From assembly GCA_025808875.1 (NCBI GenBank), contig CP075528.1:3160473-3224472 (forward strand): a stretch of DNA of 64,000 nucleotides, read 5' to 3'. Positions within the stretch are counted from its first letter, which is position 1; each line of letters starts with the position of its first letter. Both the position numbers and the translations under genes were made by a program. Origin of the DNA: Enhydrobacter sp. Lineage in GTDB: Bacteria > Pseudomonadota > Alphaproteobacteria > Reyranellales > Reyranellaceae. Under the pieces are notes generated by a model. The model was given only the letters and a program-made list of their open reading frames with translations, did no database searches and was not told the DNA's origin. This document shows positions 27,269-37,600 of this stretch, in pieces.

Positions 27269-28264
27269 TCAACGCACCGGCAGCCACAACACCTCCTCGA
27301 TGTGACCCGCGCCGGTCGCCAGCATCACCAGCCGGTCGAAGCCGAGCGCGACGCCGGCGCTGTCGGGCAGGCCGTGATCCAGCGCGGCAAGGAAGTCAGG
27401 ATCGACCGGCCAGCGCAGGCCGTAGAGACGCTCTTTCTCGTCCATGTCGGCCTGCAGCCGCTCACGCTGGATTTGCGGGTCGGTCAACTCGCCGAAGGCG
27501 TTGGCGAGCTCGACGCCGCAGGCATAGAGCTCGAAGCGCTCGGCAACGCGCGGATCGCCCGGCTTGGCACGCGCCAGTGCGGCCATCGAGATCGGATACT
27601 CGCAGAGCATGGTCGGCCGGCCCATGCCGAGATGAGGTTCGATCTTCTCGAACATGATGCGGAAGAACACGTCGTCCCAGGTGTCGCCGGCATGCATGGC
27701 AATGCCTGAGGCGTTCGCGAGTTTTTCGGCGCTGCCGACCGTCGCCAGCACGTCGACGCCGGCGTGACGCTCGAACGCCTGAGCCACCGTCAGCCTCTCG
27801 GGCTCGGCCATGGGATCGCAGACATGTCCCTGCCAGCGCAGCTCCTGCGCAGCCGTCAGGCGCAGCAAGCTGGCGCAATCGGCCATGACCGCGTCGTAGG
27901 TGACGCCGGTACGGTACCATTCGAGCATGGTGAACTCGGGATGATGCAGCGCCGAGCTCTCGGCGTTGCGGAAGACTCGGGCGAACTGGAAGAGTTTCGG
28001 CACGCCGCCGGCCAGCAGCTTCTTCATGGCGAATTCGGGCGAGCTGTGCAGCCAGCGTCCGCGCTCCTCGCCATCCGGCAGCTCCCAGTCGGTCTCGAAG
28101 CCCGCGAGATGGACCTCCGCACCCGGCGCGACCTGCAGGATCGGCGTCTCGACCTCGACGAAGCCCTCGTCGAGGAACCATTGCCGGATCGCCGTCTGCA
28201 GGCGCGCGCGCGCCTCGAGCCTCGGCAGTCGCCGCGCCAGCCTGTCGGGACGCCATTCGGTCAT
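27269..28264 (-). CDS. epmA: EF-P--(R)-beta-lysine ligase EpmA
   Basis: LysRS-like class II enzyme that attaches (R)-beta-lysine to elongation factor P. It has 331 aa from the ATG at 28264 (MTEWRPDRLARRLPR; GAAGG upstream). It lacks the anticodon-binding domain of LysRS. Motif 2 is FQFARVFRNAE with HHPEFTMLEWYR; motif 3 is GVALGFDRLVML. The target gene efp is 500 bp away on the other strand. The partner aminomutase EpmB is not in the window. Confidence 0.92.
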   Translation of the reverse strand: MTEWRPDRLARRLPRLEARARLQTAIRQWFLDEGFVEVETPILQVAPGAEVHLAGFETDWELPDGEERGRWLHSSPEFAMKKLLAGGVPKLFQFARVFRNAESSALHHPEFTMLEWYRTGVTYDAVMADCASLLRLTAAQELRWQGHVCDPMAEPERLTVAQAFERHAGVDVLATVGSAEKLANASGIAMHAGDTWDDVFFRIMFEKIEPHLGMGRPTMLCEYPISMAALARAKPGDPRVAERFELYACGVELANAFGELTDPQIQRERLQADMDEKERLYGLRWPVDPDFLAALDHGLPDSAGVALGFDRLVMLATGAGHIEEVLWLPVR

Positions 28265-28308
28265 GCCCGACCTTCGCATGCCGGGCGCGTGGCGTGTAGG
28301 CTGACCCG

Positions 28309-28665
28309 ATGGCGATGACTCCCCGACAGATCGATTCCTTCTGCGGCAAGCTGCCGGCGGCGACCCGCACCGTGCAGTGGGAGGGCGTGATCGTCTTCAA
28401 GGTCGGCGGCAAGATGTTCTGCCTGATCGCCCCAAAGGACCACTCGGTCGGCCGCATCTCCTTCAAGTCGGCGCCCGAGCACTATGACGCGCTCAGCAGG
28501 TCACCCGGCTTCCGGCCAGCACCGTATCTCGCCCGCGCAAAGTGGGTCTCGGTCGACGACCCCAAGTCCCTGACCGATTCCGAGATGAAGGCCTATCTCA
28601 GGCGCGCGCATGCCGTGATCGCGGCCGCTCTGCCCAAGAGGACGCGTACGGCTCTGGGACTTTGA
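28309..28665 (+). CDS. MmcQ/YjbR family protein
   Basis: A 118-aa protein with the YjbR/CyaY-like fold. Motifs are TRTVQWEGVIVFKVGGKMFCLI, RISFKSAPEHYDAL and the basic C-terminal helix. The family is proposed to bind DNA, but no firm function is known. It is divergent from epmA with a 44-bp gap and precedes efp, so it may share a promoter region with epmA. Confidence 0.85.
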   Translation: MAMTPRQIDSFCGKLPAATRTVQWEGVIVFKVGGKMFCLIAPKDHSVGRISFKSAPEHYDALSRSPGFRPAPYLARAKWVSVDDPKSLTDSEMKAYLRRAHAVIAAALPKRTRTALGL

Positions 28666-28771
28666 GCCCCGTTGCCACCCCTACCGGCCTTTGATACAAG
28701 CCCGCGCCGGCCTCGACCTGCTTTCCGCGGGCGAGGCCTAAATCATTCAATCCGACCAAGCGGTTAGCCCT

Positions 28772-29341
28772 ATGAAAGTTCCCGTCAACTCCATCCGTGC
28801 CGGTAACGTCATCGAATACAACGGCAAGCTCTGGGTCGCCTCCAAGGTCCAGCACATCAGCCCGGGCAAGGGCGGCGCCTTCGTCGCCATTGAGGCCAAG
28901 GCGCTGAGAGAAGGCAACAAGCTGCAGGAGCGCTTCCGCTCGGGCGAGACGATCGAGCAGGCCCATATCGAGGAGCGCGAGGCGACCTACCTGTTCAAGG
29001 ACGACAATGGCTACACGTTCATGGACAAGGAGAACTACGAGCAGCTCACCGTCGGCTCCGACGTGCTCGATCCCGACCAGGCACGCTGGCTGCAGGACGG
29101 CATGGAAGTGAACGTGTCGCTCCATGAAGGCACGCCGGTCGGCGTCGAGTTGCCGAAGTCGGTGGTTCTCGCCGTGATCGAAGCCGATGCGGTGGTGAAG
29201 GGTCAAACCGCCTCGTCGTCCTACAAGCCGGCCGTCGTCGAAGGCGGCATCCGTGTCATGGTGCCGCCCCATATCGCCGTCGGCACCAAGCTGGTGATCA
29301 ACACCGAAGACGGCAGCTACATGGAACGCGCGAAGGACTGA
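28772..29341 (+). CDS. efp: Translation elongation factor P
   Basis: EF-P enters the ribosomal E site and rescues polyproline stalls. It has 189 aa with KOW, OB and C-terminal OB domains. The modified residue is Lys33 in the loop ISPGKGGAFV, the substrate expected for the nearby EpmA. Many proteins here are Pro-rich (TolA, the OmpA-like protein at 30338, the A2M linker), consistent with a need for EF-P. Confidence 0.97.
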   Translation: MKVPVNSIRAGNVIEYNGKLWVASKVQHISPGKGGAFVAIEAKALREGNKLQERFRSGETIEQAHIEEREATYLFKDDNGYTFMDKENYEQLTVGSDVLDPDQARWLQDGMEVNVSLHEGTPVGVELPKSVVLAVIEADAVVKGQTASSSYKPAVVEGGIRVMVPPHIAVGTKLVINTEDGSYMERAKD

Positions 29342-29352
29342 GCAGCAACAGA

Positions 29353-30246
29353 ATGGCGCGCCCCCCAACTCATCGTCCCATTGCGCGCGTAGGCCGTGGG
29401 CCGCTCGTCATGGGGCGTGAGCGCTCCGGCCCGCCCGAACGAAAGTCGCTGGCGCCGCGCTCGGCCACCATCACCGTCATGATCCGCGCCGCCTTTGCCG
29501 CCGCCAAGGGATTGAAGCGCGATTTCGGCGAGGTCGAGAACCTGCAGGTCTCGGAGAAGGGACCGGCCGAATTCGTCAGCCGCGCCGACATGCAGGCCGA
29601 GCGCACGCTGCGCGCCGAGCTCGCGCGCACGCGACCGGAGTATGGCTTCCTCGGAGAGGAAGGGGGCGAGACCAAGGGCGACGGCCGCAATCGCTGGATT
29701 GCCGATCCGCTCGACGGCACCACCAATTTCCTGCACGGCGTGCCGCATTTCGCCATCTCCCTGGCGCTCGAGCGCGAGGGCGAGATCGTGGCGGGGGTGA
29801 TCTATCAGCCGATTTCCGACGAGCTGTTCTGGGCCGAGAAGGGCAACGGCGCCTTCATCGACACGCCGAACGCCCGTTCGCGCCGTCTGCGCGTGTCGGG
29901 GCGCAAGGATCCGGCACGCGCACTGATCGGCACGGGCATCCCGCATATCGGCCGCGGCGACCATGCCGCCTATCAGGTCAAGCTCGGCGCCGTGATGGGA
30001 CGCACGGCGGGCGTGCGCCGCTGGGGCTCGGCAGCGCTCGATCTCGCCTTCGTGGCAGCGGGTCGATACGACGCCTTCTTCGAGTACGGCCTTGCGCCTT
30101 GGGACGTGGCCGCCGGCATCCTGCTGGTCCGCGAGGCCGGCGGCCTGATCAGCGACACGGCAGGCGGCCCCTATGCGCTCGGCGGGCCCGCTTTGCTGGC
30201 CAGCAATGCCGCCCTGCGCGACGCCATGGTCGAAATCCTGGCCTGA
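29353..30246 (+). CDS. Inositol monophosphatase family protein (SuhB-like)
   Basis: Mg-dependent phosphatase of the inositol-monophosphatase fold. It has 297 aa as drawn. Metal site 1 is GEEGG (LGEEGGE), site 2 is WIADPLDGTTNFLHG, and the C-terminal motif is APWDVAAGILLVREAGG. The first ~40 residues (Arg/Pro-rich) exceed the family N-terminus, which aligns from about SATITVMIRAAF; a start at the ATG 29410 is possible. It follows efp by 11 bp. Confidence 0.9.
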   Translation: MARPPTHRPIARVGRGPLVMGRERSGPPERKSLAPRSATITVMIRAAFAAAKGLKRDFGEVENLQVSEKGPAEFVSRADMQAERTLRAELARTRPEYGFLGEEGGETKGDGRNRWIADPLDGTTNFLHGVPHFAISLALEREGEIVAGVIYQPISDELFWAEKGNGAFIDTPNARSRRLRVSGRKDPARALIGTGIPHIGRGDHAAYQVKLGAVMGRTAGVRRWGSAALDLAFVAAGRYDAFFEYGLAPWDVAAGILLVREAGGLISDTAGGPYALGGPALLASNAALRDAMVEILA

Positions 30247-30337
30247 ACGTCGTCAACTGTCCCCCGCCCGATGGTTGAGTGGAAGGGGCGCTTTGGTTAT
30301 CCTGCAAGCGCGAAATCGCTTTGAAAGGCAATGTCTT

Positions 30338-31327
30338 ATGCCCCTCTCTTCGGTCGCGGCCCGGAGCCTCGTGGTGGCTCTGCTCGGCGTGTGCGCCGCA
30401 GCGAGCCCAGCGCAGGCGCAAAACGTCACAGCCTTCAATCCTTACAACGGCGTGGGACTTCCGGGCGGTCCGCAAACGGCGATCCCCGGCACCGTGGCGC
30501 CAGCTTTCATCGATCCGCCATCGCCGGCCGCCGGCGGCCTCGCCTTCAATCCCTGGCGTCCGGCAACCCTTGCGCTGACACCTCAGTCGGCGGGGCCGGC
30601 GTCGGCGCCCGTTGCGCCATTGCCGTACGACTACAGGTCCTACCAGCCGTACGACAGTGCTTTGCCGGCACCGCCGCCCGGCCCGATCCGCAGCCGGATC
30701 GTCGCCGTGCCTGAAATCGGCGAGCCGCGCGGCAAGCCGCGCGCCAGAACGACGCCGCAAGTCGCCGAGACCGAACCGCCACCGACGCCTGCGGTAACCA
30801 CGCATGCCGCGACGACGACGCCTCCGGCGCCCACGCCGCCCCCGGTGGTGAGCGTCGTACCAGCGACTGCAGCGCCGCCGCCGGCCGCGACCACCTCCTC
30901 GCCACCGCCGCGCCTACCGACTACCGAGCCTCCCCCACAGCCGCCGCAACAGCTGCCGCGTGCCATGGCGGCCGTGGCGCCGCCACCACGCGAGACCGCA
31001 CCGCCGCCCACGCCGCCGGCGCCACGCGCGCCGCCGATCGCGACCCTGATCTTCTCGCCGCAATCCGCCGAGATCACCGTTGCCTCGCGCGCCGAACTCG
31101 AGCGGGTCGCCAAGAGTCTGAACGGCATTCGGCACATCGAGCTTCGAGCCTTCGCCGCCGGCCCCGATCCGGCGGATGCCCGCAAGGTGGCGCTGGCTCG
31201 TGCCCTCGCCGTGCGCAGCTATCTGATCGACATCGGCGTGAAGGCCCGCATCGAGATTGGCGCCAACGCCGCGCAGGGCAACAGCGGCCCAAGCGAGCGC
31301 GTCGACATCCTGACGCCGACTCTGTGA
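30338..31327 (+). CDS. Exported Pro-rich protein with OmpA-like C-terminal domain
   Basis: A 329-aa protein. Signal peptide ends at AAASPAQAQ. A low-complexity middle (about residues 100-235) is dominated by Pro, Ala and Thr. The C-terminal ~95 residues form an OmpA/MotB-like fold (ATLIFSPQSAEITVASRAEL ... GPSERVDIL). Its peptidoglycan-contact residues are weaker than in Pal, so binding is uncertain. It precedes the MotA/MotB-like pair by 34 bp and is probably a periplasmic partner of it. Confidence 0.8.
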   Translation: MPLSSVAARSLVVALLGVCAAASPAQAQNVTAFNPYNGVGLPGGPQTAIPGTVAPAFIDPPSPAAGGLAFNPWRPATLALTPQSAGPASAPVAPLPYDYRSYQPYDSALPAPPPGPIRSRIVAVPEIGEPRGKPRARTTPQVAETEPPPTPAVTTHAATTTPPAPTPPPVVSVVPATAAPPPAATTSSPPPRLPTTEPPPQPPQQLPRAMAAVAPPPRETAPPPTPPAPRAPPIATLIFSPQSAEITVASRAELERVAKSLNGIRHIELRAFAAGPDPADARKVALARALAVRSYLIDIGVKARIEIGANAAQGNSGPSERVDILTPTL

Positions 31328-31361
31328 TGGCACCGGCCTTTCGCGGCCCCCGGCCCCCGGC

Positions 31362-32813
31362 ATGAGCAGCCCGTTTCCCTACCTGATTCGCATGCTGATC
31401 TTCCTTGCGATGGTCGGGGGGCTCGTCTACGTGCTGCAGCACGACCTGGTGCGGGTCTTCCTCAACACGCCGATCCTCAATGGCGTGATCATGGGCGTGT
31501 TGGCGCTCGGCATCTTCTTCGTCTTCCGGCAGGTCTTGCTGCTGTGGCCCGAGGTGAAGTGGCTGCGCCGCTTCCAGCAGCGCGAGGGCGACGCACCGCC
31601 TCCGCCCGCGGACTCGGTCAACCTGCTCGCACCGATGGCGGCCATGCTGGGCACGCGTCACGACCAGTTCCGGCTGTCGCCCACGGCGGCGCGAGCGTTG
31701 CTCGACGGCATCGCAACGCGACTCGACGAACGTCGCGAGCTGGCGCGTTACCTGATCGGGCTCCTGATCTTCCTCGGCCTGCTCGGCACCTTCTGGGGGT
31801 TGCTCGAGACGATCGGTGCGGTCGCCGACGCGATCGCCGGGCTGCAGGTGACGGCCGGTGATTCGCTGCAGATGTTCGCCAAGCTGAAGGCCAGCATCGA
31901 GGGACCGCTCAAGGGCATGTCGATCGCCTTTGGCGCCTCGCTCTTCGGCCTCTCGGGTTCGCTGGTACTGGGTTTCCTCGAACTGCAAGCGAGCCAGGCG
32001 CAGGGCCGTTTCCATACCGAACTGGAGGAGTGGCTGGCCAGCGCGACGAGCATCGCCAGCGGCGCGCCCGCTCCGGGCGGCAACGTGTCGGCCTATGTCG
32101 AGGCGCTGCTGGAACGCAACGCCGAGGGCGTGGACGGGCTGGTGCGTACGCTGCAGCACATCGAGGAGAGCCGACAGACTTCGACGGCGAGCAACGCCAC
32201 ACTGGTCGAGCGGCTGGGCGCGCTGGCCGAGACCATGCGGGCCCAGCAACTCCTGCTGGCGCGGCTGGCCGAGCTGTCGATCGACCTCCGCGGCTCGGTC
32301 ACCAAGCTGACCGAGCAGCAGGCGCCGGGCGAGGGCCGCGAGGCGGCTCTCGTGGCGCAACGCAAACTGGAAGCGGATGTGGCGCGGCTCGCCGACGAAT
32401 CGACGCGCAGTCGCGTTGAACTGATCGAGGAGCTTCGCGCGCTCGCCGCGCGCGTTTCCGATCGGACGGCCGCCGACGCCGACCGAGAGGCATTGCTCGA
32501 GCAACAGCGGAGGATCGAGGCGCAGATCGCTCGGCTGGCCGACGATGGCACGCACGGACGCGTCGAGTTGGTGCAGGAGATCCGCGGTGCCGTCGACCGC
32601 ATGCTGACGGTGGACGCCGACCGCGACGCCATGGCGGCCCATCAGCGCAACATCGACGCCCATCTCGCCCGTCTTGCCGAGGAGACCGCGCACAACCGCA
32701 GCGCCCTTGCCGACGAGCTGCGCGGCGAGATCAGGTTGCTGGCACGCACGATCGCGGCCAGCCGCGCGCCCGACCCCGATGCACCGCCGGGGCCGAGCCT
32801 GGGTCCAGCCTAG
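31362..32813 (+). CDS. MotA/TolQ/ExbB-family stator with long coiled-coil tail
   Basis: Inner-membrane motor subunit of 483 aa. Two N-terminal helices (about 8-25 and 38-60) are followed by the family core: LLIFLGLLGTFWGLLETIGA (about 130-150) and GMSIAFGASLFGLSGSLVLG (about 185-205). From about 240 on, a cytoplasmic tail with three ~50-residue repeats (IEAQIARLADDGTHGRVELV and relatives) forms a coiled coil. The ATG start is 34 bp after the OmpA-like gene; the next gene begins 4 bp later. Much longer than TolQ (244 aa here). Confidence 0.85.
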   Translation: MSSPFPYLIRMLIFLAMVGGLVYVLQHDLVRVFLNTPILNGVIMGVLALGIFFVFRQVLLLWPEVKWLRRFQQREGDAPPPPADSVNLLAPMAAMLGTRHDQFRLSPTAARALLDGIATRLDERRELARYLIGLLIFLGLLGTFWGLLETIGAVADAIAGLQVTAGDSLQMFAKLKASIEGPLKGMSIAFGASLFGLSGSLVLGFLELQASQAQGRFHTELEEWLASATSIASGAPAPGGNVSAYVEALLERNAEGVDGLVRTLQHIEESRQTSTASNATLVERLGALAETMRAQQLLLARLAELSIDLRGSVTKLTEQQAPGEGREAALVAQRKLEADVARLADESTRSRVELIEELRALAARVSDRTAADADREALLEQQRRIEAQIARLADDGTHGRVELVQEIRGAVDRMLTVDADRDAMAAHQRNIDAHLARLAEETAHNRSALADELRGEIRLLARTIAASRAPDPDAPPGPSLGPA

Positions 32814-32816
32814 CCG

Positions 32817-34013
32817 ATGGCCGCCATCTCGCACCGACGGTCCGGGGGTGCCGACTACACTTGGCCGGGCTACGTCGATGCGCTGACGACGCTGCTCATG
32901 GTGTTGGTGTTCCTGCTGTCGGTGTTCAGCGTCGCCCAATTCACCCTGTCGGACGCGCTGAGCAACAAGGACACCGCGATCGATTCGCTCAACCGCCAGA
33001 TCGGCGCGCTGGCCGAGCAGCTCGCCATCGAGAAGCGTTCGACGCAGACCCTGCAGAAGGATATCGAGCAGTTGACCTTGCAGATCGGCCAGGCGCGCGC
33101 CGAGCGCGACCGGCTGAGCGCCGATCTTGCCGCGCAACGCCGCACGTCCGACACGCTGAAGGTCGAACGCGACCAGTTGAGCGAGCGCTTGACCTCGATG
33201 CTCGCCGAACGCGACCGGCTCGCCGCCGCCTTGCAGGAAAACACCAGGGTCGCCGCGGCCAAGGCCGCCGACCTCGAGAAGGAGATCGAGCGTCAGCGGC
33301 TCGAGCTGACCCGGCTCGCCGCCTCCCTTGCGGCTGCCAACAACGAGAAGGGCAAGCTCTTCCAGGACCTCACCGAGGAGCAGAAGCTTGCCGCCGAGGA
33401 GAAGGCCAAGGTCGTGCGCATGACCGCCGAGCTCAACGCGCTCAGGGAGGAACTCACCAAGCTCAACGTCGTCCTCGAGGCGGCCGACGCCAAGGCCAAG
33501 GAGCAGCAGGCGCAGATCGTCGACCTCGGCCGCCAGCTCAATCGCGCGCTCGCCAGCAAGGTCGAGGAGCTGGCGCGCTACCGCTCGGAATTCTTCGGCA
33601 AGCTGCGCGAGGCGCTGGCCGGTCAGCGCGACGTCCAGATCGTCGGCGACCGCTTCGTATTCCAGTCGGAGGTGCTGTTCCCGTCGGGCTCGGCCGAGTT
33701 GCAGCCGGCCGGCGCGCGGCAGCTCGCCAGAGTCGCGCAGCGGCTGATCGAGATCAGCGCCAGCATCCCCAAGGACATCAACTGGGTGCTGCAGGTCGAC
33801 GGCCACACCGACAACAAGCCCATCAACACCCGTGCCTTTCCTTCGAATTGGGAACTGTCAGCCGCCCGCGCCATCGCCGTGGTCAAGTTCCTGCACAGTG
33901 AGGGCATCCCCAACGAGCGCCTTGCCGCCGCGGGTTACGGCGAGTACCAGCCGCTGTCGATCATCGACAGCGCCCGCAACCGGCGCATCGAGCTGAAGCT
34001 CACCAACCGCTGA
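32817..34013 (+). CDS. MotB-like peptidoglycan-binding motor subunit
   Basis: A 398-aa partner of the preceding stator. One N-terminal helix carries an Asp suited to proton binding (GYVDALTTLLMVLVFLLSVF, about residues 19-38). A very long coiled coil spans about 50-260. The C-terminal OmpA domain has VLFPSGSAEL, DGHTDNKPI, NWELSAARA and RNRRIELKL, so the peptidoglycan-binding Asp and Arg are intact. With the stator it should form a 5:2 rotary motor distinct from TolQR. No flagellar genes are near, so a flagellar role is unlikely. Confidence 0.87.
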   Translation: MAAISHRRSGGADYTWPGYVDALTTLLMVLVFLLSVFSVAQFTLSDALSNKDTAIDSLNRQIGALAEQLAIEKRSTQTLQKDIEQLTLQIGQARAERDRLSADLAAQRRTSDTLKVERDQLSERLTSMLAERDRLAAALQENTRVAAAKAADLEKEIERQRLELTRLAASLAAANNEKGKLFQDLTEEQKLAAEEKAKVVRMTAELNALREELTKLNVVLEAADAKAKEQQAQIVDLGRQLNRALASKVEELARYRSEFFGKLREALAGQRDVQIVGDRFVFQSEVLFPSGSAELQPAGARQLARVAQRLIEISASIPKDINWVLQVDGHTDNKPINTRAFPSNWELSAARAIAVVKFLHSEGIPNERLAAAGYGEYQPLSIIDSARNRRIELKLTNR

Positions 34014-34035
34014 GCGATGCGATGCGGCGCGACCC

Positions 34036-34467
34036 TCAGAGTAAGCCGAGTCGCCGCAGCTCCGCCGCCATCTCGGGCGGCATGTCGCCGCTGTCACCCT
34101 TGGCGAGATCGGGCGGCGCGCTGTCGGGCTTCAGGTAGCGCCATCCCTGGAAGGCCTTGCAGGCGCGCGGAGCGGTCCGCACCAGACCGCGCTTGACCTT
34201 GATGCGGCAGTACTTGCGGCCATCCTCCTCGTCGATGTGCTCCTCGAACCCAACAAGCTCCTGCCGGCAGGAAATGACGCCGCGCACCACCCAGTAGAGC
34301 GAGCCGCCGCCGAGCAGCTCCTCGGCACGACGCGGCGTGTTGCGGGTATAGACCCAGTGCGGCGAGCGTGGACTCTGGCGGCGCTGCTTGCGCCTCGCGG
34401 CCTGGAGCTTCTTCATGTGGGCAAGGTCGTCGACGCCGACCGCCAGCTTGATCAGATGCAGCACCAT
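34036..34467 (-). CDS. DUF1489 family protein
   Basis: Conserved alphaproteobacterial protein of unknown function. It has 143 aa. Recognisable blocks are MVLHLIKLAVGVDDLAHMKK, HWVYTRNTPRRAEELLGGGS, YWVVRGVISCRQELVGFE and the tail ACKAFQGWRYL. It is basic and probably cytoplasmic, possibly nucleic-acid-binding. Divergent from the A2M gene with a 133-bp gap. Confidence 0.85.
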   Translation of the reverse strand: MVLHLIKLAVGVDDLAHMKKLQAARRKQRRQSPRSPHWVYTRNTPRRAEELLGGGSLYWVVRGVISCRQELVGFEEHIDEEDGRKYCRIKVKRGLVRTAPRACKAFQGWRYLKPDSAPPDLAKGDSGDMPPEMAAELRRLGLL

Positions 34468-34600
34468 CGCCGCCGCTTGGTAGCGCAAGCGTGGCGCGCG
34501 CGCCACAGCTCTGGACGATTCGGCATCCGCCGTCCAACCTCCACAGTGTTTGCACAATCGGCGCGATAGGCTTGGTGCCGATACTGCGGGGGAAAACGCG

Positions 34601-37600
34601 ATGACTCGTTCGACGCTGGCGGCCCTGATCGTGACCCTGATGCTGGGCTCCGGCATCGCCGGCTACCTGGTCGGCAAGCCCGCCGAGCTGCTCGAACGAT
34701 CCCCTCCACCGCAGGTCGCCGCGCCGGCACCGACTCCGGCGCCAATGGCGAGCCCGACGCCCGCGCCGACGCCGGCCCAGGCCGGCCAGCCCGCGGCGGC
34801 ACCTGCCGAAGCCTTCGCCTATCGCCGCACCGGTATCGACAGCAGCCGCCCCGAGGGCGAGGCTTGCCTCTACTTTAACAAGCCCCTCGTCGGCGACGCC
34901 AGCGTGAAGTACGGCGACTTCGTCCACATCGACCCGGCGGCCAAGTCTGCGGTGCGCGCCGTCGACGACCGGCTGTGCATCGGCGGCCTCGCCTACGGCC
35001 AGGACTATACTGTCACCTTGCTCGAGGGCCTGCCGAGCCGCGACGGCTCGAAGCTCGAGGCCGACCAGGCGGTCGACGTCGCGCTGGGCGCGCGGCCGGC
35101 CGTCGTGTCGCTGCCGGGAAAGGGCTTCATCCTGCCGCGCGGCACCGCGGCGGGATTGCCGATCACCACCATCAACGTCGCCAAGGTCGGCATTGCCGTC
35201 TATCGCGTCAGCGAGCGCGGCCTCGATCGCTTCGTCGACCGCTACTACGACTCCTTTCCCAACAACGCCTCGCGGGATTCCTGGTCGGCACGCTGGTGGC
35301 TGAGCGGCAGCAACGGAGCCCTCGTTTGGCGCGGCACGATGGACGTGCGCAGCGCGTTCAACCAGCCGGTCGTGACCGCGTTCCCCATCCGCCAGACGAT
35401 TGGCGACTGGAAGCCCGGCGCCTATTTCGTCGTTGCCTGGAACGCCGTGACGCCACCCGACGGCGGCGACGAACCCGACGACGGCTCGGCCGCCGAGGTC
35501 ACCGGCATGTGGGTCGTCGACACCGACATCGCGCTCACTACCCTCACCGGCCGGGACGGGTTGAATGTCTTCGCCCGTTCGCTGCAGACGGCTCAAGCCT
35601 TGCCTGGATTGGAGCTGGTGCTGCTGTCGCGCGGCAACGAGCCGCTCGGCAAGGCCGTTACCGGTGCCGACGGGCGCGCCACCTTCCCCGCCGACCTCCT
35701 CAAGGGCCAGGGCGGCGCGGAGGCGATCGCCGTCATGGCGCTCGACGGCGCCCGCCAGGAATTCTCGCGCATCGAACTCACCAAAGCCGCCTTCGACCTG
35801 TCGGACCGCGGCATCGAGGGTCGCGCGCAGCCCGGTCCGGTCGACGCCTTCCTCTACACCGAGCGCGGCGTCTATCGCCCCGGCGAGACCGTCCAGCTCA
35901 TGGCACTCCTGCGCGACGATTCGGGCAACGCGCTCAAGGACATGCCGGTGACGTTGATCGTGCGCCGTCCGGACGGCAGCGAGTTCACGCGCTTCGTGCT
36001 GGCGCTCGGCGCCTCGGGCGCGCTGCACCAGCCGATCGCGCTTCCCAAGTCCTCGCGGCGCGGCCGCTGGACCGCGAACGCGCATATCGATCCCAAGGGA
36101 CCCGCGGTCGGGCGGGTCGAGTTCTCGGTCGAGGACTTCGTGCCCGAGAAGCTCAAGGTCGAGCTCGAGTCCGACGCACCGATCCTGCGCCTTGCGGCCA
36201 ACGGCTTCACGATCTCGGCCGATTTTCTCTATGGGGCCCCCGCCGCCGAGCTGAACGTCGAGAGCGACCTCAGGGTCACGGTCGATGCCGCCCCCTTCCC
36301 GGCCTTCGCGAAGTACACATTCGGCTTCGAGGCCGAGCGCCAGGCATTCGAGCCGCCCTTCATCACGCTCACGCCGCCCGCGACCGACGCGCGCGGCAAG
36401 TCGCGGCTGGAGTGGATCCCGGACAAGGTCAAGGACACCGATCTGCCGCTCAAGGTCCAGGTGCAGGCGCGCGTCTTCGAGCCGGGCAACGGCCGGGCGA
36501 CGAGGACGGAGAAGGCGCTGCCGCTGCGCACGCGCGACGTCTATCTCGGCATCCGGCCCACCTTCGACGGCCGTTACGCCGCCGAAGGCACGGAGACCGC
36601 GTTCGACCTCGTCGCGGTCGACGCGGAAGGCCGGCAGGTCGCGCGGCCCTCGGTCGACTACACGATCGAGCGCATCGTGCATTCCTATCAATGGTACCAG
36701 CTCGACGGCCGCTGGCGCTGGCAGACCGTGACCAGCGAGCGGCTGGTCGCCGCCGACACGCTGGACTTCAAGGCGGATGCGCCGACCCGGCTCGCCCGCC
36801 GCCTGCAATGGGGACCGCACCGCCTCACGATCACCGACCACGCGGCCAACACCGTCAGCAGCCTCACCTTTTATGTCGGCTGGTACGGCGGCGCCGACGG
36901 CGAGGAGACTCCCGATACGCTGCGGCTTGCCAGCGACAAGGGAAACTATGCGCCGGGCGAGACGGCGAAGCTGCGCATCGAAGCGCCGTTCGCCGGTGAG
37001 GCGTTGATCGCCATCGCCACCGACCGCGTGCTTCGAACCTACACCGCCAGGGTCGACCCGAACGGCACTACCATCGATATTCCGGTCAGCGCCGAATGGG
37101 GCCCCGGCGCCTACGCGCTCGTGACCGCCTGGCGGCCACTGTCCGCCGCCACCACCGACCGCACGCCGCCGCGCGTCATCGGCGCGGTCTGGCTCGGCCT
37201 CGATCCCGGCCTGCGCACGCTCGGCGTGCACATGGTCGCGCCCGAGAAGATGGCGCCACGCCAAAGGATCGAGATCCCGGTACGGGTCGCCAACCTCGCC
37301 GGCGGCGATGCCTACGTCACGCTGGCCGCCGTCGACGAAGGCATACTGCAGCTCACCAGGTACCGCACGCCCGATCCCGCGGCCTTCTACTTCGGCAAGC
37401 GGCGGCTCGGCCTCGACATGCGCGACGACTACGGCCGCCTGCTCGACGGCCGCGCCGACGATGTCGGCCGCATCCGCGCGGGCGGCGATTCGGGCGACAT
37501 CGGCGGGCTCGACGTCGTGCCGACGCGGATCGTCTCGCTGTTCAGCGGCCCGGTGAAGCTCGACGATAAGGGCGAGGCGCGCATCGCCCTCGACATGCCC

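Noticed and set aside
31362..34013. Zorya-like defence (ZorA/ZorB are MotA/MotB relatives with long tails)
   Set aside because: No ZorC, ZorD helicase or ZorE nuclease, nor any other defence gene, is nearby. The operon partner is an OmpA-like exported protein and the surroundings are envelope genes.
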